Positions 16,411 to 22,405 of a DNA stretch of 28,560 nt are shown here, one piece after another (positions within the stretch are counted from its first letter, which is position 1; every line of letters begins with the position of its first letter). The translations under genes were made by a program, and so were the position numbers. The notes under the pieces were generated by a model. It did not search any database. It was not told the origin of the DNA and worked only from the letters and a program-made list of their open reading frames with translations. This DNA is from a virus: IMG/VR virus record IMGVR_UViG_3300044675_003460, positions 1-28,560 of that record, one strand, 5' to 3'.

Positions 16411-16433
16411 TGTTATAATAAGACTTATTATAA
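16411..16433 (+). promoter_or_regulatory. extended -10 promoter overlapping a 21-bp palindrome
   Basis: TGTTATAAT (16411-16419) is an extended -10 without a clear -35. A perfect inverted repeat starts two bases in: TTATAATAAG (16413-16422), one central A, then CTTATTATAA (16424-16433). It covers the -10 and the expected start site and ends 11 nt before the ATG of the next gene. A third half-site, TTATTATAA, lies at 16382-16390. This may be an operator for a repressor, or an RNA hairpin near the ribosome site. Confidence 0.5.
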
Positions 16434-16444
16434 CGGAGAATTGA

Positions 16445-16762
16445 ATGATTAAAATTTTAAAGCTACAAACTGGCGAAGAATTAGTTGCCGATATGACAAT
16501 GGAAACAGCAAGTATTAAACTTGTGCAACCATTCATTTTAACAATGACTCCCAATCGTGAACCTGGGTTTGAGAAAGAAATGACATTGGCATTGTTTCCA
16601 TATGCCCCATATGTTGTTAACCATACAATTGAAGTCGATGCTTCAAAAGTTATATGGATTGCAGAATTACCCGATAGTATGATTGCAGACTACAATCGTG
16701 CATTAACATCTCTAAATGTGTCATTGACTAAAATTGAGCAAGAACTTAATACTAAGGCATAA
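16445..16762 (+). CDS. conserved phage protein, possible small beta-barrel (LSm-like)
   Basis: The 105-aa protein starts with MIKILKLQTGEELVADM and continues in short beta strands (IKLVQPFILTM, LALFPYAPY), ending in a helix WIAELPDSMIADYNRAL. The 'h-K-h-x-TGEE-h-h-x-(D/E)' start is like small Sm-like barrels and resembles a hypothetical protein common in T4-like marine phages, though I cannot confirm membership. Function unknown; RNA binding is an inference from fold impression. It is the first gene behind the palindromic promoter, with GGAG at 16435-16438. Confidence 0.6.
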   Translation: MIKILKLQTGEELVADMTMETASIKLVQPFILTMTPNREPGFEKEMTLALFPYAPYVVNHTIEVDASKVIWIAELPDSMIADYNRALTSLNVSLTKIEQELNTKA

Positions 16763-16764
16763 AA

Positions 16765-16881
16765 ATGAAAACAGTACACAACTTTAAAAAGCGCACCAAG
16801 CAAGGCGGCAGAGCAAAAACCTCAAGTATGAATAAGACTCAAAAGAGAACCTACAAAGCATATAGAGGCCAGGGCAAATAA
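16765..16881 (+). CDS. 38-aa strongly basic small protein
   Basis: The frame from ATG 16765 to TAA 16879-16881 encodes a 38-residue protein with 13 Lys/Arg, many Ser, Thr and Gly, and no acidic residues (GGRAKTSSMNKTQKRTYKAY is the core). Similar short basic proteins occur beside this locus in T4-like marine phages, as far as I recall. It starts 3 nt after the previous stop and abuts the next gene. A role in nucleic-acid binding or virion assembly is possible. Confidence 0.55.
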   Translation: MKTVHNFKKRTKQGGRAKTSSMNKTQKRTYKAYRGQGK

Positions 16882-17061
16882 ATGAGCGGTAAGGGTAGTA
16901 AACCTAGACCATATAGTGTTCCAATTGCTACATTTGATAATAATTACGATGCTATTTTTCGTAATTATAAAAAAACAGATGAAGAAAAATTTGATGATGC
17001 GATTATGAAAAATGAATACTATGAAGATTCTGAGAAGTTAACAGAAAAAGATTATAAATAA
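16882..17061 (+). CDS. 59-aa acidic/basic small phage protein
   Basis: ATG 16882 follows directly on the preceding TAA. The 59-aa product begins MSGKGSKPRPYSVPIATFDN and then becomes acidic (DEEKFDDAIMKNEYYEDSEK). The Ser-Gly-Lys-Gly-Ser-Lys-Pro-Arg start is a pattern I associate with short proteins of T4-like cyanophages. No known function. The end of the gene contains TATAAATA, so coding and promoter signals may be superposed. Confidence 0.55.
   Translation: MSGKGSKPRPYSVPIATFDNNYDAIFRNYKKTDEEKFDDAIMKNEYYEDSEKLTEKDYK
17053..17060 (+). promoter_or_regulatory. possible T4-late-type box upstream of tRNA
   Basis: TATAAATA overlaps the last two sense codons and the stop of the 59-aa gene, and ends 8 nt before the tRNA. 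A transcript from it would start at or very near the tRNA 5' end and run into the lipoprotein-like and S11 peptidase genes. It can also be explained as the chance reading of Tyr-Lys-stop in AT-rich DNA. Confidence 0.35.
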
Positions 17062-17068
17062 ATTATAC

Positions 17069-17142
17069 CGCGGATTGGTGAAATGGTATCACAAAGGACT
17101 CATAATCCTTAGTTCCTAGTTCAACTCTGGGGTCCGCATCCA
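17069..17142 (+). tRNA. tRNA with CAT anticodon (Met-type, possibly initiator-like or Ile2)
   Basis: A 74-nt cloverleaf folds well: acceptor 17069-17075 with 17132-17138, D stem GTGA/TCAC with GG at 17085-17086, anticodon stem AAGGA/TCCTT with loop CTCATAA (anticodon CAT 17101-17103), T stem CCTAG/CTGGG with loop TTCAACT, discriminator T and an encoded CCA at 17140-17142. Position 8 is T as expected. The first acceptor pair is C-A, a feature of bacterial initiator tRNA. However, the anticodon stem lacks the three G-C pairs of initiators and position 73 is T. The class (fMet, elongator Met or Ile with modified C34) stays open. Confidence 0.85.
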
Positions 17143-17144
17143 TT

Positions 17145-17447
17145 ATGAAAAAAATTATATTATCACTGCTATTAACTATATCCACAATTGCGTGTAGTGA
17201 AGAAAGAAACAAACCCGTAATTTGTTTAGATACAAAAGAAATGTTTGACGCAATATTTGAAGAATACCGCGAGACAATACTTATGGTATTTGATCAAGAT
17301 TCATTTACTACCAAGATTGTATTAACCGTTAACTCCTCTACAAAAACATGGTCATTGGTCGAGTATAATACTGAAAAGGCATGTCTGTTAGGTTCCGGAA
17401 AAAATTATAAGATACTGGGGCGAGTATCAAGTAAAGATTACATATGA
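17145..17447 (+). CDS. secreted or lipoprotein-like small protein
   Basis: The 100-aa protein starts two bases after the tRNA CCA. It has a signal-like N-terminus (MKKIILSLLLTISTIAC) with Cys17 at a possible but imperfect lipobox. The mature part has ICLDTKEMFDAIFEE and ACLLGSGKNYKI, a pattern I associate with small phage proteins that hold two Cys residues, perhaps a disulfide. No function known. The only ribosome-site-like bases (GGGG 17129-17132) lie in the T stem of the tRNA. It overlaps the S11 peptidase gene by ATGA. Confidence 0.6.
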   Translation: MKKIILSLLLTISTIACSEERNKPVICLDTKEMFDAIFEEYRETILMVFDQDSFTTKIVLTVNSSTKTWSLVEYNTEKACLLGSGKNYKILGRVSSKDYI

Positions 17448-18172
17448 AGTATATATTATTATTGGCATTACTTTTAACGGGTAATGCCTTTTCCATGAAC
17501 TTGACTGCTCAATCATGGCTTGTTTCTAATAGTAACGGTAAAATTATTGAAGGCGAGAATATTAATGAATCTCGTTCAATTGCCAGTATCACAAAACTTA
17601 TGGCTGCAATGGTTGTAATAGATGCTGGGCAAAATCCAAAAGAAAAAATTGGAAAGTTTACAAGGGAACAACATATACAGTTGGCTCTTGTTAAGTCAAG
17701 TAATGAATCTGCTATTTTATTATGTGACAAATATCCCGGCGGCAAATCTAAATGTATTCGAGATATGAATGAAAAAGCTGTTGCACTTAATATGCACAAC
17801 ACCAAATTTGTTGAGGCATCGGGATTAAGCCCAATGAATATTAGTACTGCTAAAGATTTGTTGGAATTAACTTTGGCTGCAAGCTACTATCCTGAAATCG
17901 TTGAAGCAAGTAAAACTCCGCAAGTAAAAATTCAGATCAAAAAGAAGTGGCTCTTTTTTAATAATACAAACCCTATTATTGGAAAGAGACATAATTTTAT
18001 TGTGAGTAAAACTGGAACAACAAATGCTGCCGGTGGTTGCATCGTTATGATGCTTGATACCGATATCGGCAGACGTATCGTTGTTGTTCTTGGAAGTAAA
18101 AACGGTAAGACAAGAATTCCTGAAGCCGAATTTATCGCACTTCAGGAATATCAATTAGATAAAATTTACTAA
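17444..18172 (+). CDS. S11 family D-Ala-D-Ala carboxypeptidase/endopeptidase (PBP7-like)
   Basis: The 242-aa protein has the three motifs of serine penicillin-binding peptidases: SITK with Ser48 and Lys51, SSN at 85-87, and KTG at 189-191. A signal peptide (about 1-17) sends it to the periplasm. The family trims or cleaves peptidoglycan stem peptides (D-Ala-D-Ala or D-Ala-mDAP bonds). It lacks the C-terminal membrane-anchoring domain of PBP5 and is short, more like PBP7-type endopeptidases. In a phage it could aid lysis or remodel the wall for entry, and is an unusual alternative to lysozyme. The gene converges on the leftward operon. Confidence 0.88.
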   Translation: MKYILLLALLLTGNAFSMNLTAQSWLVSNSNGKIIEGENINESRSIASITKLMAAMVVIDAGQNPKEKIGKFTREQHIQLALVKSSNESAILLCDKYPGGKSKCIRDMNEKAVALNMHNTKFVEASGLSPMNISTAKDLLELTLAASYYPEIVEASKTPQVKIQIKKKWLFFNNTNPIIGKRHNFIVSKTGTTNAAGGCIVMMLDTDIGRRIVVVLGSKNGKTRIPEAEFIALQEYQLDKIY

Positions 18173-18176
18173 TTCA

Positions 18177-18191
18177 ATTCCAATATTTGGT
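18177..18191. repeat. 15-bp direct repeat, copy 1
   Basis: AATTCCAATATTTGG occurs here and at 18438-18452, 261 bp apart, flanking the small membrane-protein gene. Read leftward, both copies encode Lys-Tyr-Trp-Asn; in copy 2 this is the C-terminus of the GT2 gene with stop TAA, and here the same four codons are followed by TGA. It looks like a remnant of a duplicated gene end. The rest of 18173-18250 between the convergent genes holds no clear ORF or strong terminator, only a weak hairpin CAGAT-TGT-ATCTG. Confidence 0.6.
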
Positions 18192-18250
18192 ACAGGTATT
18201 CAGATTGTATCTGGGGATATTCCTAGACCAAGGACAATACCTAAAGCACC

Positions 18251-18433
18251 TTAATTGTCTATAAAATTAATCCATGGTTTAGAATGTGCAATTGACATGG
18301 CAAACCACATTAACGCCATTTCAAATGATTGGCCACCACACATGGGTAGATTGAAGTAAAACAAATTAACAAACCCCATAATCATAAACAATGGGGTGGG
18401 AAAAAGAGCAATAAATTTTTTTATATGAGACAT
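18251..18433 (-). CDS. small membrane protein, 60 aa
   Basis: From the ATG at 18433 the 60-aa protein begins MSHIKKFIALFPTPLFMIMG and has two hydrophobic stretches (about 8-25 and 35-48), with a Cys-Gly-Gly-Gln turn between them. The start is preferred over an upstream one in the GT2 3' end because it is placed 2 nt after the GT2 stop. No family recognised. It is the last gene of the leftward operon. The sequence just beyond its stop stays open for 16 codons (Gly-Ala-Leu-Gly-Ile...), so the stop could be a recent truncation. Confidence 0.5.
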   Translation of the reverse strand: MSHIKKFIALFPTPLFMIMGFVNLFYFNLPMCGGQSFEMALMWFAMSIAHSKPWINFIDN

Positions 18434-18435
18434 TA

Positions 18436-19149
18436 TTAATTCCAATATTTGGAAGAATCTAGGCGATCCCAATATGCCTTGTTGTTTCGGTTTATAAAAT
18501 TCTTAATTAGATACCATCCCATACCGAAGTATCCCATCTTTTTAAACCTGCGAGAATCTTGGCCAAAGTAGTGATTTGCAATTTTAAACTTCTTTGGGTT
18601 ATACATTCTTGATAGAAAGTAATCTTCAGATGTTACTGTCTTTTCAGGGAACCCGCCATATTCTTCAAATCTATCTCTGCGAGTCAACATAAATGCCCCG
18701 ATTGCAAATGGGGAAAAGAATTTTAATATGTGATTTATAATATTAAAAATTGTAAATCCAATTATTGCACGTAAGTCTTTGTCATAACATTTAATGTTTA
18801 ACCCAATTAGATCTAAGTCATTGGACACAATTTCGTTAACGGCATCTTTGATTACTGTGTTTTTAAAGAACCGAACATCTGCATCAATGAATAAAATGTA
18901 GGGAGTAGTAACTAATCTTGCTCCGTTATTCTTGGCAAATGAAACTGGCCCACCTTCAATAATTTCAACATTTAATGAAGAGCTATTATCCTGTATAACT
19001 TGTCTAGTATTGTCAGTAGAGCAATCGGCAATAATGATTCTTGTATCGCCAATGTCTTGTTGGCGCAAAGCATCTAACAAATGATGAATATAGTTTTCTT
19101 CATTCTTACAAGGCACAACAATCGTAATTTTATTACTGAGGTTCATCAT
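18436..19149 (-). CDS. family 2 glycosyltransferase, membrane-associated type
   Basis: The 237-aa protein begins with GT2 strands (ITIVVPCKNEENYIHHLLDAL), followed by IIIADCSTDNTRQVI and ILFIDADVRF with the Asp-x-Asp for donor binding. SEDYFLSRM is the typical ED motif. A hydrophobic region around residues 127-158 may contact the membrane. This is a second place in the window with GT2 enzymes, now leftward, next to an LpxH-like phosphoesterase; the pair suggests lipid or LPS modification. Start ATG 19149 (or 19146) overlaps the phosphoesterase stop. Confidence 0.83.
   Translation of the reverse strand: MMNLSNKITIVVPCKNEENYIHHLLDALRQQDIGDTRIIIADCSTDNTRQVIQDNSSSLNVEIIEGGPVSFAKNNGARLVTTPYILFIDADVRFFKNTVIKDAVNEIVSNDLDLIGLNIKCYDKDLRAIIGFTIFNIINHILKFFSPFAIGAFMLTRRDRFEEYGGFPEKTVTSEDYFLSRMYNPKKFKIANHYFGQDSRRFKKMGYFGMGWYLIKNFINRNNKAYWDRLDSSKYWN
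18438..18452. repeat. 15-bp direct repeat, copy 2
   Basis: Second copy of AATTCCAATATTTGG, within the last codons of the GT2 gene (Lys-Tyr-Trp-Asn-stop, read leftward). With copy 1 at 18177-18191 it brackets the small membrane-protein gene, as expected if that gene was inserted by recombination in, or duplication of, the GT2 3' end. Confidence 0.6.
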
Positions 19150-19891
19150 CTTTTTCCTTAGTCCAGGTAACTATTTCCCATCGACCATCATGATGCTCTA
19201 CAAGTGCCGTACATGATTCAACCCAGTCACCATCATTCATATAGATAATTCCATCTATCTCTTTGATCTCAGCATGGTGTATGTGGCCACATATAACTCC
19301 ATCATACCCACGCTTCTTACAATAGGCAGCTAGATTCTTTTCAAACTGAAATATAAAGTCTACTGCTTTTTTTACTTTGTGTTTAAGGAACTTGCTAAGG
19401 CTAAAGTACCCAAAACCCATACGATGACGTATCCAATTGAACTTGCTATTGAGTGACAAAATGAAGTCATATGCTTTATCTCCTAAAAATGATATCCACG
19501 GTGCTAGCCTTGTTATACCATCAAACAAGTCACCGTGTGTTACTAAATAGTGCTTACCATCAGCACCTATGTGTTCTATTTGATTATGAATTTCTACTAG
19601 ACCAAAACTAAAACCATACGGTATCATTGGTCTTAAGAACTCATCGTGATTTCCTGCAACATAAACAACCCGCGTACCGCGTTTAGCGTGACCTAATACT
19701 CTGCGCACAACGTTGGTATGGCTTTGTTTCCACCGCCAGTTGTTCTGTTGTATACGCCATGCATCAATAATATCTCCGACCAAATAGAGGGTGTCGCCGG
19801 TATTATGTTTGAGAAAATTATTTAACTTGTTTGCTTGACAATCACGAGTACCTAAGTGAACATCACTTATAAATATCGCACGATATTTCAT
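19133..19891 (-). CDS. LpxH-like metallophosphoesterase (UDP-2,3-diacylglucosamine diphosphatase family)
   Basis: The 252-aa protein has the full metallophosphoesterase set: SDVHLG (Asp10, His12), GDIID (Asp40), GNHDE (80-84), THGD (118-121) and a CGHIHHA near residue 209. The RDCQANKL and [10 protein letters not shown] segments and later [12 protein letters not shown] follow the LpxH-related branch common in proteobacteria as 'UDP-2,3-diacylglucosamine diphosphatase'. LpxH yields lipid X for lipid A synthesis, but this branch includes proteins of unproven activity. In a phage it may change the host outer membrane or act on another pyrophosphate. It overlaps ErpA by ATGA. Confidence 0.82.
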   Translation of the reverse strand: MKYRAIFISDVHLGTRDCQANKLNNFLKHNTGDTLYLVGDIIDAWRIQQNNWRWKQSHTNVVRRVLGHAKRGTRVVYVAGNHDEFLRPMIPYGFSFGLVEIHNQIEHIGADGKHYLVTHGDLFDGITRLAPWISFLGDKAYDFILSLNSKFNWIRHRMGFGYFSLSKFLKHKVKKAVDFIFQFEKNLAAYCKKRGYDGVICGHIHHAEIKEIDGIIYMNDGDWVESCTALVEHHDGRWEIVTWTKEKDDEPQ

Positions 19892-20211
19892 ACACTAAAC
19901 GAACTACCGCAACCGCAAGTGGATTGAGCATTTGGATTAGTTATAACAAACTGTGAACCTTGTATATCTTCTTTGTAATCCACAGTTGCGCCTGTTAGAT
20001 ATTGCATGCTCATGGCATCAATTAATATTTTAGTTTTTTCAAGCGGCATTTCGAAATCGTCTTCGTTCATTATCTCATCGAATGTGAATCCATAACTCAT
20101 TCCGCTACATCCTCCACCCTGCACAAATGTTCTTAAACATAAGTCAGGATTACCTTCTTCTGCGAAAAGATCTAGAATTTTTGTTTTTGCTGATTCTGTT
20201 ATTGTTATCAT
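19888..20211 (-). CDS. erpA: A-type Fe-S carrier (ErpA-like)
   Basis: The 107-aa protein belongs to the HesB/IscA/ErpA family: [11 protein letters not shown] with Cys35 and the C-terminal TCGCGSSF with Cys99 and Cys101, the three cysteines that bind Fe or [2Fe-2S]. The sequence ([29 protein letters not shown]) is nearest to ErpA-type proteins, which hand clusters to target enzymes. ATG 20211 is preferred over 20238 because it forms ATGA with the stop of iscA. It is the last of three Fe-S genes, ahead of the LpxH-like gene. Confidence 0.87.
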   Translation of the reverse strand: MITITESAKTKILDLFAEEGNPDLCLRTFVQGGGCSGMSYGFTFDEIMNEDDFEMPLEKTKILIDAMSMQYLTGATVDYKEDIQGSQFVITNPNAQSTCGCGSSFSV

Positions 20212-20534
20212 ACTCTGAAACTTTCTCCGCATCCGCATCGGTCACGTTCGTTGGGGTTTTTAAAATCAAATCCTTCATTAAGTCCATTACGAACCCAATC
20301 CATTACTACTCCGTTTAAGTAAGCTAAACTTTTAGTATCTACTAATACTACAAAATCTTTTTGAGCGTAGTTTGTTGTGCTAACGTCAGTAACATAGTTG
20401 TCAACATATTCCATGGTATACGCTAAACCACTACAACCAGTAGTCTTTACACCCAATCGAATACCGACTCCTTTGCCTCGTTTCTGAAGTAGGGTTTTAA
20501 CTTTCTCATATGCCTTTTCAGTTAATGAGATCAT
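20208..20534 (-). CDS. iscA: A-type Fe-S carrier (IscA-like)
   Basis: The 108-aa protein has the IscA signature: [11 protein letters not shown] with Cys34 and DRCGCGESF with Cys100 and Cys102. IscA-type proteins bind iron or [2Fe-2S]/[4Fe-4S] clusters and pass them on. It overlaps iscU by 17 nt and erpA by 4 nt. Two A-type carriers in tandem are unusual for a phage; they differ clearly in sequence, so this is not a recent duplication. Confidence 0.88.
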   Translation of the reverse strand: MISLTEKAYEKVKTLLQKRGKGVGIRLGVKTTGCSGLAYTMEYVDNYVTDVSTTNYAQKDFVVLVDTKSLAYLNGVVMDWVRNGLNEGFDFKNPNERDRCGCGESFRV

Positions 20535-20925
20535 GATTTGCTAACCATTCTTTTCTTTTGTAGTCGGCTACTGCGGCTTTAATTGCATCTTCTGCTAGGA
20601 TCGAACAATGTATCTTTACCGGCGGCAGTGCTAGTTCTTCGGCAATGTCGGAATTTTTAATTGATCCTGCTTGGTCAAGGGTTTTTCCTTTGACCCATTC
20701 TGTAATGAGACTCGAACTCGCAATAGCCGATCCGCAGCCATACGTTTTAAATTTCGCATCTGTAATAATACCTGTATCATGGTCAACCTTTATTTGTAGT
20801 TTCATTACGTCGCCGCAAGCTGGCGCACCGACCATACCGGTACCAATATCAGTATCAGTCTTGTCAAAAGATCCCACATTCCTGGGATTTTCATAATGAT
20901 CAATTACTTGTTGTGAATAGGCCAT
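20518..20925 (-). CDS. iscU: Fe-S scaffold protein IscU
   Basis: The 135-aa protein starts MAYSQQVIDHYENPRNVGSF, the IscU opening, and keeps all ligands: Cys37 and Asp39 in GAPACGD, Cys64 in TYGCGSA, and His106-Cys107 in KIHCS. LPPVK (100-104), the HscA recognition motif, is intact. It should accept sulfur from host IscS and transfer clusters with host HscAB. No cysteine desulfurase, HscA or ferredoxin is in the window. ATG 20925 is chosen over 20952 because it matches family length and shares one base (TAATG) with the preceding stop. Confidence 0.92.
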   Translation of the reverse strand: MAYSQQVIDHYENPRNVGSFDKTDTDIGTGMVGAPACGDVMKLQIKVDHDTGIITDAKFKTYGCGSAIASSSLITEWVKGKTLDQAGSIKNSDIAEELALPPVKIHCSILAEDAIKAAVADYKRKEWLANHDLIN

Positions 20926-21473
20926 TATAGTACAATCGGCAACCAGAGCCATATTCCTTGGCTCATTAACAACGCGGATAATGCGCCAACAGCAATACTT
21001 GCCAAATACAAGGCAGGTGCAACAGCTAAGATACTAGCTGATAGTAGAACAATAGAAATCTGGAACCCTGAGCCAGCAAATGTCATCCAGGGCCCTGATT
21101 TACGTACTTGATCGCGCTCTGCTTCTAATGCTCGGGCTTTAGCAAATAACTCTTTCTTACCCTCACCCGTTGCAGGCTCGCTCTCGTATCTATTAATTTT
21201 TGCAGTTAATTTATCTGCCTTTTCAAATTGTTTTCTTTCAACCGCATCGTCTCTAGCCATTTCAGCTAATGTCTGTTTAATAGATTTTGCCTGATAGAAT
21301 GCCCAAGTATCATTTGCTTTAATAGTATTGTTTAATACCTTAGAACTATTGCCTGACGCAATGTAAGTATTAATAGCTAAAAGAGCAGCAAGTACAGTAA
21401 TTAACCAACCTGCTTTATCTTTAATTTGCGCTTCACGCTCAGAACGTGATAATGGTTTCTTTTCTTCTGACAT
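20925..21473 (-). CDS. DUF4337-like membrane protein
   Basis: The 182-aa protein has one N-terminal transmembrane segment (about 22-40), a central charged helical part with KANDTWAFYQAKSIKQTL, and two C-terminal transmembrane segments (about 132-175). The 'N-x-x-I-K-A-N-D-x-W-A-x-Y-Q-A-K-S-I-K' core is the DUF4337 signature. Function of the family is unknown. It has an internal coiled-coil-like region rich in Glu, Lys and Ala. Its stop overlaps iscU by one base, so the Fe-S genes are in the same transcript. Confidence 0.78.
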   Translation of the reverse strand: MSEEKKPLSRSEREAQIKDKAGWLITVLAALLAINTYIASGNSSKVLNNTIKANDTWAFYQAKSIKQTLAEMARDDAVERKQFEKADKLTAKINRYESEPATGEGKKELFAKARALEAERDQVRKSGPWMTFAGSGFQISIVLLSASILAVAPALYLASIAVGALSALLMSQGIWLWLPIVL

Positions 21474-21482
21474 ACTGCTTCC

Positions 21483-21599
21483 TTATTTCTTAGCAATCAT
21501 TGCTTGAATTTTTTCTTGCATCATCTTAGCCCAGAATGGTTGTGGAAAATTCCAGCCGATAAATGCCCCTACTGCTACCCAAAGTAAAATATCTAACAT
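21483..21599 (-). CDS. 38-aa single-helix membrane peptide
   Basis: ATG 21599 opens a 38-codon frame with stop at 21483-21485. The peptide begins MLDILLWVAVGAFIGWNFPQ, one transmembrane helix, and then has a Lys-rich amphipathic tail (KMMQEKIQAMIAKK). AGGAGACA at 21603-21610 is a good ribosome site for this start. It resembles small phage membrane peptides in having a membrane helix plus basic tail. Holin or anti-holin action, or a regulator of a membrane enzyme, are possible but unproven. Confidence 0.6.
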   Translation of the reverse strand: MLDILLWVAVGAFIGWNFPQPFWAKMMQEKIQAMIAKK

Positions 21600-21618
21600 A
21601 ATTGTCTCCTTTTAAATA

Positions 21619-21768
21619 TTAAGGTAAAAATCTACCTATTAACCCGTTAACTAATCTATCTGATAAGTCATCTGGAAGAAATTTAAGAAACCCTAAAAAA
21701 TATAACGCCACGCTACCATATACAAATATTTTTAAACACATATCAAATGTTTTTTGGTATTCGTTCAT
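21619..21768 (-). CDS. 49-aa small membrane protein
   Basis: ATG 21768 overlaps the upstream TGA as ATGA and yields a 49-aa product: MNEYQKTFDMCLKIFVYGSV, a hydrophobic stretch VALYFLGFLKFLP, then DDLSDRLVNGLIGRFLP. It likely has one membrane helix and an amphipathic C-terminal helix. The overlap with the 165-aa gene is the main support. No family recognised. Confidence 0.58.
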   Translation of the reverse strand: MNEYQKTFDMCLKIFVYGSVALYFLGFLKFLPDDLSDRLVNGLIGRFLP

Positions 21769-22262
21769 CTTCCGCACCTATTACCTGTTTGACAAAACTG
21801 CATTAGTTCATAGCCACCAATAAACAATATGAACAAGACAAAAGCAGCTCCACCAAGTATCATTGCCCATTCGTTTAATTCTTCTTCTTTTTGTTTACGC
21901 TTGCGTTCTTGATCGTTGAACATTCTTATATCATTAGCATCGTCCGCGTCCATTTCTGCTTGGCGAGCTTTGATCTTATTCCATACGTCAATCTTGCCTG
22001 TCTGCATAAACAACATCTTTAATTCTTCTTCAAATGCTCTGGCTTGTTCTAATGCCATTTCAATCTGAAGTGCGGTTCCCATATTAGAACCTTTCTTAGA
22101 CTTTTTGGCTTCCATCAATGCTTTAGTAGCAGTACTCTTAGCGTCAAACATTTTCCCAATCATGGGAGCAAGAGAGCCTAGATCATTAGCTACTTTACTA
22201 GCTTTTTTAACCATGCTTATTGCAGACTGTATGCCTGCGAGTGCTGTCATTGGATCTATCAT
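21765..22262 (-). CDS. membrane-anchored helical protein of unknown function
   Basis: The 165-aa protein is mostly helical and charged (residues 30-130; AKKSKKGSN, EQARAFEEELK, ERKRKQKEEELNE) with one C-terminal membrane helix (about 134-153), ending in CQTGNRCGR. Nothing enzymatic is visible. A comparable layout, helical body plus C-terminal anchor, occurs in hypothetical proteins of marine T4-like phages as I recall. It overlaps both neighbours by 4 nt, implying tight co-translation with the other membrane proteins of this operon. Confidence 0.62.
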   Translation of the reverse strand: MIDPMTALAGIQSAISMVKKASKVANDLGSLAPMIGKMFDAKSTATKALMEAKKSKKGSNMGTALQIEMALEQARAFEEELKMLFMQTGKIDVWNKIKARQAEMDADDANDIRMFNDQERKRKQKEEELNEWAMILGGAAFVLFILFIGGYELMQFCQTGNRCGR

Positions 22263-22405
22263 TTCTTTTTACCTTCTTTGGGTTTTTCTTCTTTTCTCCA
22301 CTCCAAACAAATCACTTTTCTATTATAGACATCGCCAATCCAGGTCCATTTTTTACAAGCAGGTAGTTGTACCTGCAAGGCAAAGGCCAGAACTGTAGCA
22401 AACAT
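22259..22405 (-). CDS. 48-aa small protein with hydrophobic start and basic tail
   Basis: ATG 22405 overlaps the upstream TAA by one base (TAATG), and the TGA overlaps the next ATG. The product starts MFATVLAFALQVQLPACKKW, like a short signal or membrane-inserted segment, and ends in a Lys-rich tail (WRKEEKPKEGKKK). An exported or lipid-anchored peptide is possible: Cys17 follows Leu-Pro-Ala, an imperfect lipobox. Length and unusual composition limit certainty. Confidence 0.55.
   Translation of the reverse strand: MFATVLAFALQVQLPACKKWTWIGDVYNRKVICLEWRKEEKPKEGKKK

Noticed and set aside
18374-18397. Hairpin ACCCCAT/ATGGGGT as a terminator for the S11 peptidase gene
   Set aside because: It lies within the 60-aa leftward ORF, 200 nt past the S11 stop, and has no T run after it in the + direction.
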